A stretch of 64,000 nucleotides of DNA from Deltaproteobacteria bacterium HGW-Deltaproteobacteria-18 (GTDB taxonomy: Bacteria > Desulfobacterota > Desulfovibrionia > Desulfovibrionales > Desulfomicrobiaceae). Positions 8,768 through 16,863 of the stretch are shown in pieces. Position 1 is the first letter of the stretch. Every line of letters begins with the position of its first letter. Under the pieces are notes generated by a model. It saw only the letters and a program-made list of their open reading frames with translations. It did not search any database and was not told where the DNA came from. The position numbers and the translations under genes were made by a program. The DNA lies in NCBI GenBank assembly GCA_002841885.1, contig PHBE01000002.1, forward strand, positions 358,958 through 422,957, in the 5' to 3' direction.

Positions 8768-8780
8768 TTGGTAGGACCAA
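8768..8780. promoter_or_regulatory. FadR/LldR-type operator
   Basis: TTGGTAGGACCAA is a perfect 5+3+5 palindrome matching the GntR/FadR-subfamily consensus TNGTNNNACNA. It lies 18 bases before the GTG start of the FadR-type regulator and would allow autoregulation of the two-gene operon. Confidence 0.75.
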
Positions 8781-8798
8781 TTCCACTGGAGAAAAACT

Positions 8799-9497
8799 GT
8801 GTCAACATCCATACGGCAAAAAAGAACTTACGAAGAGATCACCACGCGCCTGCAGACAATGGTGCAAAACAACGATTTGAAACCAGGTGACCGCCTGCCG
8901 CCGGAACGCCAACTCGCGGTAATGTTTGGAGTGTCGCGCAATTCCGTGCGTGAGGCAATCAAAAGCCTGGAGCAGCATGGCATTTTGGTCAGCAAGCCGG
9001 GAGCCGGCACTTTCATCGCCGAAAACAGCCAGGCAAATCTGGCCAAGGCCATGGGAGACGCCTTCGCGCGGGAAAGGCACCGTCTGGACGATATCTTTGA
9101 ACTGCGCATCCTGCTTGAACCTCAGATAGCTCATCTGGCCGCCCAGCGCATCACTGAGCGGGAACTTGAGGAGTTGCAGGATCTTATCATCGCCTACGCA
9201 AATAATATGCGGGACGGACTTCCCGTCTATTTCCATGACCAGGCATTCCATGACGCCATTGCAGCCGCCACAGGCAATCAGTCCATTACGATGCTCATGG
9301 AACAGATGCACGAACTGCTGCGTGAAAGCCGGGATGAGGCGCTGCAATCAACTGCACGCAGTGCCAAATCACTGGAAGATCATCAAAAAATCCTGGCAGC
9401 CTTGAGCATGCACGACCCGGAGCGCACCCGGAAAGCCATGACGGAGCACCTCATGCATACCAGGGAAATTGTTTTCACCTCAACAACGGGAGAATGA
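8799..9497 (+). CDS. GntR-family (FadR/LldR subfamily) transcriptional regulator
   Basis: The 232-residue protein has the N-terminal winged helix of GntR proteins: LKPGDRLPPERQLAVMFGVS, then RNSVREAIKSLEQHGILVSKPGAGTF. It continues with an all-helical FCD effector domain (FELRILLEPQIAHLAA, then HDQAFHDAIAAATGN with likely metal/ligand His residues). The start is GTG, seven bases after GGAG. The hydroxyacid dehydrogenase starts five bases after its stop, so it most likely senses lactate or another 2-hydroxyacid and controls this operon. The effector is inferred from context. Confidence 0.88.
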   Translation: MSTSIRQKRTYEEITTRLQTMVQNNDLKPGDRLPPERQLAVMFGVSRNSVREAIKSLEQHGILVSKPGAGTFIAENSQANLAKAMGDAFARERHRLDDIFELRILLEPQIAHLAAQRITERELEELQDLIIAYANNMRDGLPVYFHDQAFHDAIAAATGNQSITMLMEQMHELLRESRDEALQSTARSAKSLEDHQKILAALSMHDPERTRKAMTEHLMHTREIVFTSTTGE

Positions 9498-9501
9498 ATA
9501 A

Positions 9502-10518
9502 ATGAAGGAAATACGTAAAACAGCCCGCGATTTGATGACCGGTTTCTGCCGGGTTTGCCCTGTTTGCAACGGCAAGGCCTGTGCCGGAGAAGTTCCGGGC
9601 ATGGGCGGACTCGGCACCGGTTCGGCCTTCATGACAAACGTGCAGGCCCTGGCCAAAGTCACTTTCAACATGCGTCTGGTGCATGAAATTACCGAACCTG
9701 ACACCAGCACCAACATCCTTGGCCTTGATTTGTCCATGCCCGTGATGGCGGCTCCCATCGGCGGAGTTTCATTCAATATGGGGGGCAAGCGTACCGAAGA
9801 GGAATACATAAACGCCATCATTGACGGCAGCAGGCAGGCTGGCATCATCGGATGCACCGGAGACGGAGTGCCGCCCTTCATCCACGAATCGGGCCTGGCG
9901 GCCATATCGGTAGCCGGCGGGCACGGCATCCCCTTTATCAAGCCCTGGGAAGACGCAGAACTCTATGAAAAATTGGCCAAGGCCAAGGACAGTGGCGCCA
10001 CTATAATAGGAATGGACATCGACGCGGCGGGTCTCATCACACTGCGCAAGATGGGACGTCCGGTCTCTCCCAAATCGGTGGACAAACTGCGGGAAATTAT
10101 TGCCAGGGCGGGAGTGAAGTTCATCATCAAAGGCATCATGACCCCGCAAGACGCCTCACTGGCTTTGCAGGCAGGAGCCGATGCCATCGTCGTTTCCAAC
10201 CATGGCGGACGAGTTCTCGATCATACTCCCGGGACGGCCGAAGTACTGCCGACCATTGCCGAGCAAATGAAGGGAAAACTGGGAATAATCGTGGACGGGG
10301 GGATACGCGCCGGGGCCGACGTGCTCAAGATGCTCGCGCTTGGGGCTGACGCGGTCATGGTCGGCAGACCTTTCAGCATCGCGGCCATGGGCGGTCTGAC
10401 CGAAGGCGTTGTCGCCTACAGCGAAACACTTCGCACCGAGCTCATGCAGGCCATGGTCATGACCGGCACTGAATCAGTGGCGAAGATCTCTCCTGCGCTA
10501 CTCTACCGCAAGGCCTGA
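9502..10518 (+). CDS. FMN-dependent alpha-hydroxyacid dehydrogenase (lactate oxidase-like)
   Basis: The 338-residue TIM-barrel protein shows the family signature SNHGGRVLDHTPGTAEVLP with the catalytic His, and the phosphate-binding VDGGIRAGADVLKMLALGADAVMVGRP. The N-terminus has four closely placed cysteines (CRVCPVCNGKAC), unlike aerobic lactate oxidases, which could bind a cluster or zinc in anaerobes. It should oxidise L-lactate or a similar hydroxyacid in the cytoplasm. No lactate permease is adjacent. It is the second gene of an operon with the FadR-type regulator. Confidence 0.85.
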   Translation: MKEIRKTARDLMTGFCRVCPVCNGKACAGEVPGMGGLGTGSAFMTNVQALAKVTFNMRLVHEITEPDTSTNILGLDLSMPVMAAPIGGVSFNMGGKRTEEEYINAIIDGSRQAGIIGCTGDGVPPFIHESGLAAISVAGGHGIPFIKPWEDAELYEKLAKAKDSGATIIGMDIDAAGLITLRKMGRPVSPKSVDKLREIIARAGVKFIIKGIMTPQDASLALQAGADAIVVSNHGGRVLDHTPGTAEVLPTIAEQMKGKLGIIVDGGIRAGADVLKMLALGADAVMVGRPFSIAAMGGLTEGVVAYSETLRTELMQAMVMTGTESVAKISPALLYRKA

Positions 10519-10542
10519 AAAAAAGGGCCGGAAAACCGGCCC
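10518..10542 (-). terminator. Terminator for the convergent PilZ gene
   Basis: GGGCCGG, AAAA loop, CCGGCCC; on the minus strand it is followed by seven T. It overlaps the stop of the PilZ gene and the stop of the dehydrogenase, so it may serve both strands. Confidence 0.85.
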
Positions 10543-10841
10543 TATCCTCTATATTTCAGTCCGGTTTCGTAAACCGGCAATCCGCGCTCAGGGATTTCCT
10601 TGCTCCAGCAGACAGCCACCGGATAACGATCGAATTCGCCCATGGAGGACTCCGGAGAATAACCCTCCAGGGAAAGCTCAAGCTTGGCGCCCTGCTGAAT
10701 GGGCGTACGGGTCTTGAGGCACAGCCCGCCATCGCTGTAGTTGATCAAACGGGCATACTGGGTCTTGTTCTGCCCCTCATAGACATAACGGACAGGCACC
10801 AGGCAATCTTTTCGAATATGCATGCGCTTGTTTTCAGACAT
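10542..10841 (-). CDS. PilZ-domain protein
   Basis: Start taken at 10841 (MSENKRMHIRKD), with GAGGAGGGG before the ATG; a longer frame reaches 10970. The 99-residue product is little more than a PilZ domain: a basic RxxR-like start (RMHIRKDCLVPVRY), NYSDGGLCLKT resembling the D/NxSxxG motif, and a C-terminal YETGLKYRG. PilZ domains bind cyclic di-GMP; the first arginine motif is imperfect, so binding is uncertain. Two more PilZ genes occur in the window (11297 and 25197). Confidence 0.75.
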   Translation of the reverse strand: MSENKRMHIRKDCLVPVRYVYEGQNKTQYARLINYSDGGLCLKTRTPIQQGAKLELSLEGYSPESSMGEFDRYPVAVCWSKEIPERGLPVYETGLKYRG

Positions 10842-10977
10842 TGAACCCCTCCTCGATTTTTGTCCCGATCCTCGTGAATCAGGAGTGAAACTCCTACATT
10901 TTAGACACATCTTTTTAATAGCCGATTCCGGCATAAGAGGCAAATATCCAAATCCGAAAAATTTCTTCAAAAAAAAC

Positions 10978-11006
10978 TTGCCATTTGCAAACCCTCTCTA
11001 TATTAA
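10978..11006 (+). promoter_or_regulatory. Candidate promoter of tRNA-Met
   Basis: TTGCCA and TATTAA are 17 bases apart, 37 bases before the tRNA. A GC-rich CCGACTTCGCTTTCGG stretch with inverted-repeat character lies between promoter and tRNA. Confidence 0.4.
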
Positions 11007-11042
11007 CCGACTTCGCTTTCGGGGCAACTCAAAAGCAAATAC

Positions 11043-11119
11043 GGCGAGGTAGCTCAGACGGTTAGAGCATGCGGCTCATATCCGCAGTGTCGGGGGTTCA
11101 ATTCCCTCCCTCGCTACCA
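11043..11119 (+). tRNA. tRNA-Met (anticodon CAT)
   Basis: A 77-base tRNA with CCA encoded. The acceptor GGCGAGG pairs with CCTCGCT, the D arm has AGCTCAG, and the anticodon stem TGCGG/CCGCA holds loop CTCATAT with anticodon CAT. The T arm has GGTTCAATTC. G1 pairs with U72 as a wobble, so it is not the formyl-Met initiator, which has an unpaired C1-A72. It should be elongator Met; a tRNA-Ile2 with modified C34 cannot be excluded from the anticodon alone. Confidence 0.95.
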
Positions 11120-11128
11120 TAAAAGACA

Positions 11129-11163
11129 AAGGATTCTAGCTTAATAGCCAGGATCCTTTTTTA
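11129..11163 (+). terminator. Terminator after tRNA-Met
   Basis: AAGGATTCTAGC can pair with GCCAGGATCCTT around TTAATA, with one mismatch and one G-U pair, followed by TTTTTTA. Confidence 0.75.
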
Positions 11164-11296
11164 TTATCCCCACCTTTGTCCCCCATTTGTCCAGTAGCCT
11201 TCCCGTAAAACCGGACCTTCGCTCCACTCCCCACCAAAAAAAAACGCCCATCCCCAAAGGGACAGGCGCAACCAAAATAGAAACGCAAGGAAAAAG

Positions 11297-11641
11297 CTAG
11301 TAATTGTACCTACGTGGAGCCTGGCTCGCGAGCTCGACGCCCACTCCGTAGAACCCGCAGCAGCTGCCGTTTTGAGGCGCGCACCAACGGACCATGCCGA
11401 GGCACAGGCTCTTGCCGTACAAGCCCGTCTCTTCGGCATCAGGAGCGAACTGGACCTTGATGGTCTCGCCGGGAGACAGGGGGTAGTCCATTTCGAGCAT
11501 GAAGCCCGTGGCACTAAAATTGATCGTTCGGGACGGAATCTTGCCGTCCTGAGAAAAGCATTTCTCCACCGTACACCGCGTCAAGGATGCCCTTCGCGGC
11601 GATTTTCTTGAATCCATCACTTTTTGGCTCCGTCGATGCAT
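11297..11641 (-). CDS. PilZ-domain protein
   Basis: The 114-residue protein fits a single PilZ fold: basic start (RKSPRRASLTRCTVE), SRTINFSATGFMLEM resembling the (D/N)xSxxG motif, and a closing GFYGVGVELAS. The ATG at 11641 follows GAGGG; ATG at 11617 is an alternative start. It would bind cyclic di-GMP, though the canonical RxxxR is only approximate (RRASLTR). It is encoded just downstream of a small membrane-protein gene on the same strand. Confidence 0.7.
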   Translation of the reverse strand: MHRRSQKVMDSRKSPRRASLTRCTVEKCFSQDGKIPSRTINFSATGFMLEMDYPLSPGETIKVQFAPDAEETGLYGKSLCLGMVRWCAPQNGSCCGFYGVGVELASQAPRRYNY

Positions 11642-11708
11642 TTACCCTCGCCTTCCCCATTCACCACCCTGTCTCTATCGCTGCATTTCCCGCTGACCCG
11701 TAGCTCCT

Positions 11709-11867
11709 CTATCCCTTGCGCAGATAGCACACGCCGCCGCTGTAAAGCATGAGCACACCTCCAAGAGCCAGGCTGGCCGAACTCCCGACGAAACATCCGG
11801 CCAAACCCACGGTGCCGACAAATAGAGGAAATGTCTTGTAGATGCAACGGGGGAGCCAGACACGCAT
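11709..11867 (-). CDS. Small membrane protein of 52 residues
   Basis: The frame ATG 11867 to TAG 11709 encodes MRVWLPRCIYKTFPLF, then a glycine/alanine-rich hydrophobic stretch (VGTVGLAGCFVGSSASLALG) and VLMLYSGGVCYLRKG. GAGG lies seven bases before the ATG. Positive charges at both ends flank two short hydrophobic segments, suggesting a hairpin membrane protein. No family is recognised. It precedes the PilZ gene at 11297 on the same strand by 67 bases and could be cotranscribed. Confidence 0.6.
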   Translation of the reverse strand: MRVWLPRCIYKTFPLFVGTVGLAGCFVGSSASLALGGVLMLYSGGVCYLRKG

Positions 11868-12085
11868 TCTGAACCTCGTTTTTGTTGAATGACGTTATTT
11901 AACCGACACACTCACACAGCGAGAATATTTAGAGATACACACAAAACAATTTTTGTGCAAAGCATTATATACTAAATTTCAAAAATATAAGTATATTAAG
12001 ATTTTATTAAAAGAAAAGTATTCAATAAAAAAAATATCTGAATACTAAATATGTAGCATTTTCGTATTAATGATAAAAAAAGACA
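11868..12085. other. Very AT-rich intergenic stretch
   Basis: No gene was found. Runs of A and T dominate from 11930 to 12085. The stretch probably holds the promoter of the 52-residue protein gene, but no convincing boxes were picked. Confidence 0.4.
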
Positions 12086-12130
12086 ACAAAAAAAACGGCA
12101 TGATAGAGGTAATTTTCTTCCATCATGCCG
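12086..12130 (-). terminator. Terminator after the first VPLPA-CTERM gene
   Basis: CGGCATGAT and ATCATGCCG form a nine-pair stem around a 17-base loop. On the minus strand the stem is followed by a T-rich run. Confidence 0.75.
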
Positions 12131-12154
12131 GGATAAATTCAGAAAAGATGCAGC

Positions 12155-12685
12155 CTAGATGATCTCGCGGCGGCGCAGACCCACAAGACCGAGAAGACCG
12201 GAACCGAGGAGGATGGCGGCACCGGGGAGGGGGGTGGGGGTATAGGAAAGATTATCGAATTTAAAAATTGTTGGGCCATTGGTCAGCTTAAAAGAAATAT
12301 CAGAAAGCAATATTCTTGCAATACTGTTGTCAGCGGCGCTAAACACACCAGAACCTGTCAAGGTATGTTTACCTCCATTTACCATTAATTCGACAACTCC
12401 ACCAAGTGTCTGTATCTCATAACTAAATGAGACAAGATAAGCTGCAGGCAAAAAAGTGATTGAAGCTTCCGCAAGCGTACCAAAGATTAAACTATCTTGG
12501 AGTGTGCCCGTCCCGCCTGAACCCGAAAGAACGCCATCCCAACCGGAAAATTCAACTCCATTTGAGACCCCGTATGCATCAAGATCTGTAACTCCGTCAA
12601 AAGTCAGAGTTGTCAAAGCCTGAGCCTGCCCCGCCAGCACCACAAGGCACAGCATCATCCCAAAAAACAATTTCACCGATTTCAT
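12155..12685 (-). CDS. Exosortase substrate with PLPGA C-terminal sorting signal
   Basis: The 176-residue product has a signal peptide (MKSVKLFFGMMLCLVVLAGQAQA), a beta-rich body beginning LTTLTFDGVTDLDAYGVSNG, and a sorting tail: PTPLPGAAILLGSGLLGL followed by a helix end and RRRE. This is the VPLPA-CTERM pattern recognised by exosortase D. The body is paralogous to the product of 29856-30401 (TLDFDGATDLTAYGKTYG). It is probably exported, processed and anchored or released at the cell surface. GGAGG precedes the ATG. It is encoded downstream of the XrtD operon. Confidence 0.88.
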   Translation of the reverse strand: MKSVKLFFGMMLCLVVLAGQAQALTTLTFDGVTDLDAYGVSNGVEFSGWDGVLSGSGGTGTLQDSLIFGTLAEASITFLPAAYLVSFSYEIQTLGGVVELMVNGGKHTLTGSGVFSAADNSIARILLSDISFKLTNGPTIFKFDNLSYTPTPLPGAAILLGSGLLGLVGLRRREII

Positions 12686-13069
12686 ATATTCCTCCGAATA
12701 GATTTTTGGGGTTCTGCGCCCCGGGACTGCGCTCTTGATGAAAGTTCCGTACCAAGCATGATTTTATATTTAATTTCAAACAAATAGACTCTCGCAAGCC
12801 ATATCATCCACCCCTCCCGGACCGCCCTGTCCGATGCCGTGAGATAGCCTCTCACCTTCAAGAACTCACTTCGCGGCCTACGCCCTTGCCAGGGTAAGTC
12901 ACGCAACCCCTCGGGATGTCAGGGCAGCGCTTGCAGCACCGGGTCACCCGGCACCGCGACCGGATGTCAGGGAGCATGATCCAGTCCCAAACTGCCGGAT
13001 AGTGGCACTCATGAGCTGTCCGGTCCGGCAAGACTGAACCCAAGCGCTCCTTGTCCGGAAAAATCAGAT
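12686..13069. other. Spacer between the exosortase operon and the sorting substrate
   Basis: No gene was found. On the minus strand a TTGGTAC-N5-TTTCA element (12739-12755) lies 54 bases before the substrate gene, resembling a sigma-54 -24/-12 pair with a degenerate -12. A TGCCGGA/TCCGGCA inverted repeat at 12993-13030 may mark the end of the exosortase operon. Confidence 0.45.
12739..12755 (-). promoter_or_regulatory. Sigma-54-like promoter of a sorting substrate
   Basis: On the minus strand TTGGTAC-GGAAC-TTTCA. The -24 box (TGGTAC) is good; the -12 box ends TC in place of GC. The same arrangement, TTGGTAC-N5-TTCCA, precedes the paralogous gene at 30401. Confidence 0.4.
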
Positions 13070-15430
13070 TTATTCAAGCAACGATCTTGCCTGAGCCAGA
13101 TCCGGGAAATCCTGGGTGCGGGCCAGCAGGGCCTGGAGCAGGGTGCGCGCTTCCCCGGTCTGTCCCAGATCGGCCAGGACCTGGGCCAGGTGATAGGTCA
13201 CGGCCGGGTCCTCGGGCAGGGACTCGTGGGCCTTGCGCAGGAACTGTAGGGCCGCGTCCTTGTCGCCCAGGCGGTAATGCACCCAGCCCACCGTATCCAG
13301 CGCCGAAGGATCGCCGCCCGCACTGGCTCTGGTGGCCAGGGCCAGCGCTTCGGTCATCTGCTCCGTCGTGGGCGCGGCATGCGAGACCAGCAGGTAGGCC
13401 AGGTTGTTGGCCGCGGGCAGCAGCCCGGGGTGGCGGGCCAGGAGATTGCGGTAGATGGCCTCGGCCTCAGCCGTTTCCCCGCCCAACTGCAGCAACTGAC
13501 CCAGCAGCAGGGCCTCGGGCACGGAGTCGGGATTCTTGGTCAACGCGGCGCGGCACTCGGCCACGGCCGTGTCCTTGCGGCCCGTGGACGCATACAGCCC
13601 CGCCAGCCGGGCCGAGGGCACGGACCATTCCGGGGCGCGGCGCTGGGCCTCGCGAAATGCCTTCTCCGCCCCATCCGCATCGCCCAGCCGCAGGGCCGTG
13701 CGGCCGAGCAAGTCAGCGGCCAGCGGGTCTGCCGGCCGGGATGCGGCCCGCTCACCGGCCCAGGCCATGGCCGCCTCGCCGCGCCCCGCCGCCAGTTCCA
13801 CGGCCACCACGCCTTCGGCACCTCCGTGGGCGTCCGGGCTGGCCAGCAGCAACTCGTCGAAGGTTTGCCGCGCAGCGTCCCAGTCCTTGCGGATACCGTA
13901 CATGCTGCCCAGACGAAGCAGCGCGGCGGTTCTGGCATCGCGCTCCCCAGCGGCCAGTCGGTAATGGGTCCGGGCCGCATCAAAATGTTCGCGCCGCGCC
14001 TCGATGTCCCCCATGGCCAGCAGCAGCTGGGCGGACATCCTGCCCCCCCGCTCGCCGTCCTGCAGGACGGCGAGGGCCGCATCGGGCTCGCCCGCACGCT
14101 GGTGATGCGCGGCCAGTTCCAGACGCACAGGCAGGGCGTCCGGCTTCTTCAGAAGAAAATTGCGTAGCGCCTCGACCCCGGACAGAGTGTTGCCCAGGGC
14201 AAACTGGGCCCGGGCCATGAGCACGGCCACGGCCATGTCGTCCGGAACATCGTGCAGGGCGATGCGCAGCTCGGCCAGGGCTTCCTCGAAGCGGTCCTGG
14301 AGCATGAAGATGCGCCCGCGTGCGGCGTGGGCGCGGGCATCTGCGGGATTGAGACGCAGCACCTCGTCCACCTCGGCCAGGGCGCCGCTACGGTCGCCAC
14401 GGCGCAGCTTGAGCTCGGACATCCGCAGGCGAGCCTCGATGCCGGACGGACCGGCCTCGGCATCCTGGGCCAACTGGGTCAGGACGGCCTCGGCTTCGGC
14501 CATGTTTCCGCCGGCGGCATGCACCGCAGCCAGGGCCAGCCGCAGTTTGGGCGTGGCTCCGTCCGGGGTTTTCACGACCAGGGCCGCAGCTTCGCCGGTC
14601 TTGCCCTGACGTGCCAGAAATTCCACCAGTCGCAGCCGCGCCTCTTCCGAAGCCGGGTCCGCGTCCAGCATGACGGTCAGGATTCCCTCCACGCGCTGTG
14701 CGTCGCCCATGCGCTCGTACAGACTGGCCAGGAGGACCATGACGCCGCGATTTTCAGGATCGAGCTCTTTAAGCTTCAACAGATGCTTCTCGGCGTCCGC
14801 CATGTCGCCGCTGTCCGCCGCCAGGCTCGCGGCCCTGAAATGCAGCACGCGGCTGTCCGGCCGGGCCTCTATGCCACGGCGCACCACGGCCAGCGCCTCG
14901 TCGACGCGCCCGGTCTCGGCATGAATGACCGAGAGGGCTATGAGCGCGTCCTCATTGTCCGGATCCTGTGCAAAGACATCCTTAAGCTGTGCCTCGGCCT
15001 CGCCGAACCGCTTGGCCCGGAGCATGGCCCCGGCGCGCAGCAGCCTGCCGTCCCTGGAAGCCGGATCGATGCGCAGCACCTGCCCGGACACCTCCTCGGC
15101 CTTGGCCGTGTCCCCCGAAAGCAGGTAGATGCGGCCCACGCCGAGCAGCGCCTCCACGTTCTCGGGCTCGAGCTCCGCCGCGCGCTGAAAGCCCGCATAG
15201 GCCTCGCGCCAGTTCTGGTCCGTGAGCGCACAGCGTGCCAGCAGCAGGTAGGCTCCGGCGTGGTTGGGATCGAGCTTGATGATGTTCTTGGCCTCCACCC
15301 GCGCCTCGGCAATGCGCCCTTCCTGTTCCAGCTTCAGACCGTTTTGGAACAGCTCCGCCTTGCGCTCGTCCTTGGACGCGCAGGCACAAAACATCAGCCC
15401 CACCAGTAAAAGACAAAAAATCCGCCGCAT
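13070..15430 (-). CDS. prsT: TPR-repeat lipoprotein of the exosortase system (PrsT type)
   Basis: Start taken at 15430 with GAGGAG six bases upstream. The 786-residue product begins with a lipoprotein signal (MRRIFCLLLVGLMFCACASKDERK), then is built almost wholly of tetratricopeptide repeats, with recurrent A..LEP/DP..A...L patterns such as AEARVEAKNIIKLDPNHAGAYL. PEP-CTERM-system TPR lipoproteins of this length are a known companion of exosortases and are thought to assist polymer secretion or substrate assembly in the periplasm. It is the last gene of the eight-gene operon running from 25036 down. Confidence 0.88.
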   Translation of the reverse strand: MRRIFCLLLVGLMFCACASKDERKAELFQNGLKLEQEGRIAEARVEAKNIIKLDPNHAGAYLLLARCALTDQNWREAYAGFQRAAELEPENVEALLGVGRIYLLSGDTAKAEEVSGQVLRIDPASRDGRLLRAGAMLRAKRFGEAEAQLKDVFAQDPDNEDALIALSVIHAETGRVDEALAVVRRGIEARPDSRVLHFRAASLAADSGDMADAEKHLLKLKELDPENRGVMVLLASLYERMGDAQRVEGILTVMLDADPASEEARLRLVEFLARQGKTGEAAALVVKTPDGATPKLRLALAAVHAAGGNMAEAEAVLTQLAQDAEAGPSGIEARLRMSELKLRRGDRSGALAEVDEVLRLNPADARAHAARGRIFMLQDRFEEALAELRIALHDVPDDMAVAVLMARAQFALGNTLSGVEALRNFLLKKPDALPVRLELAAHHQRAGEPDAALAVLQDGERGGRMSAQLLLAMGDIEARREHFDAARTHYRLAAGERDARTAALLRLGSMYGIRKDWDAARQTFDELLLASPDAHGGAEGVVAVELAAGRGEAAMAWAGERAASRPADPLAADLLGRTALRLGDADGAEKAFREAQRRAPEWSVPSARLAGLYASTGRKDTAVAECRAALTKNPDSVPEALLLGQLLQLGGETAEAEAIYRNLLARHPGLLPAANNLAYLLVSHAAPTTEQMTEALALATRASAGGDPSALDTVGWVHYRLGDKDAALQFLRKAHESLPEDPAVTYHLAQVLADLGQTGEARTLLQALLARTQDFPDLAQARSLLE

Positions 15431-15446
15431 GCATACTCCTCGTTGA

Positions 15447-16859
15447 CTAGGATGCTCCGTCACGGGCCAGCACCACCCGCACGGTCTTCAAAAGTATCTC
15501 GATGTCGTGCATGAACCGCCAGCCGTCGATATAGCTCAGGTCCAGCGCCACCACGTCCTGAAAATCCTTGATCCGGTTACGCCCCGAGATCTGCCACAGC
15601 CCAGTGATGCCGGGCTTCATGGAGATGCGCCGACGCTGCCAGGGCTCGTAGAGGCCCACCTCGTCCGGGGTCGGGGGCCGCGTGCCCACCAGGCTCATAT
15701 CCCCGCAGAGCACGTTCAGAAACTGCGGGAACTCGTCCAGGGAGGTCTTGCGCAAAAAACGCCCCACCGGTGTGATGCGCGGGTCGTCCTTCATCTTGAA
15801 CATGCAGCCCTGCATCTCGTTGTGACACAAGAGCTCCTGCTTGCGGGCCTCCGCGTCGGCGTACATGGTCCTGAACTTGTACAGGGAAAAGTGCCGGTTG
15901 TTGCGACCCACGCGGGTCTGCCGGAAAAAGATCGGCCCCGGCGAATCCATCCGTATGGCCAGGGCCACGAAGGGCAGTATGACCAGGAGGATGGCGGAGC
16001 CCACCACGCCGCCCAGAATGTCGAGGATACGCTTGTAGAAAAGCCCCGAAGTGCTGATGCGCGAGCCGTAAACGGCCAGGGTCGGCACATTGCCCACATG
16101 CTCCACGGTCAGCCCGCGCACGACCTCGTCGGGATCGAACATGCCGGGCACGATACGAGCCGTGATCCCGAGCATGCGGCAGCTCTCGACCTTGTCGCGC
16201 AGTTTGACCGGGGCGTCCGGAGGCAGGGCAAAAATGACCTCGTCGAACTCGTCCCGGAGCAGCACCTCGCGCAGGCAGTTGTGGGCACCCAGGTGCGGCA
16301 CGCACTCGATTTCCTGCTCATCGCCGAAGGACAGCCAGCCCCCCAGCCTGTGCCCCCAGCCCTGCTGGGCCGAGAGGGCGTCCTTCACAGCCTGCACGCG
16401 GTCCCGGCTGCCGACCAGCAGCACCCGCTCCACCTGCGGACTGCGTTGCACGCGCTGGCGCACGAAGTTGGTCGCCAGCATCCGCACCATGAGCAGTCCG
16501 CAGAACACGATCCAGCCGTAGATGCCGATGAACAGGCGGCTTATGCCCTCCGGTTCGAGCATGAATACGCCAAGAGTCAGCACGGAAAAATCCACGACCA
16601 CGCCCAGGGTGACCTTGCGCAGGCCTTCCAGGCAGCCCACAGCGAAGCGGTCGCTGTAGAACCCGAAGCGCCCCATGACGAAACTGTTCAGAAACATGAG
16701 CGAGAGCACCATGGTCACGAAAACCCAGTGCGACATGCCGAAGTCCCCGCCGGACATCTCCCAGCAGATGTGCCAGGCCGCGTAGGCGCCCGTGATGATG
16801 ACCAGGCCGTCAGCCAGAAGCAGCAGATTGGTGATGATGAGAATCTGTTCCTTGAACAT
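15447..16859 (-). CDS. Exosortase-associated undecaprenyl-phosphate sugar transferase
   Basis: Start taken at 16859 ([15 protein letters not shown]), giving 470 residues. Four or five N-terminal membrane helices are followed by a CoA-binding-like domain ([20 protein letters not shown]) and a C-terminal bacterial sugar-transferase domain: [67 protein letters not shown] and [14 protein letters not shown]. It transfers a sugar-1-phosphate to the lipid carrier, the first step in building the exported polysaccharide. The gene begins four bases after the exosortase stop. Confidence 0.92.
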   Translation of the reverse strand: MFKEQILIITNLLLLADGLVIITGAYAAWHICWEMSGGDFGMSHWVFVTMVLSLMFLNSFVMGRFGFYSDRFAVGCLEGLRKVTLGVVVDFSVLTLGVFMLEPEGISRLFIGIYGWIVFCGLLMVRMLATNFVRQRVQRSPQVERVLLVGSRDRVQAVKDALSAQQGWGHRLGGWLSFGDEQEIECVPHLGAHNCLREVLLRDEFDEVIFALPPDAPVKLRDKVESCRMLGITARIVPGMFDPDEVVRGLTVEHVGNVPTLAVYGSRISTSGLFYKRILDILGGVVGSAILLVILPFVALAIRMDSPGPIFFRQTRVGRNNRHFSLYKFRTMYADAEARKQELLCHNEMQGCMFKMKDDPRITPVGRFLRKTSLDEFPQFLNVLCGDMSLVGTRPPTPDEVGLYEPWQRRRISMKPGITGLWQISGRNRIKDFQDVVALDLSYIDGWRFMHDIEILLKTVRVVLARDGAS

Positions 16860-16863
16860 GGAC

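Noticed and set aside
13051..15409. Long plus-strand frames opposite the TPR lipoprotein
   Set aside because: Third-position GC bias of the real gene keeps the antisense frames open; products are Pro/Arg-rich without motifs.
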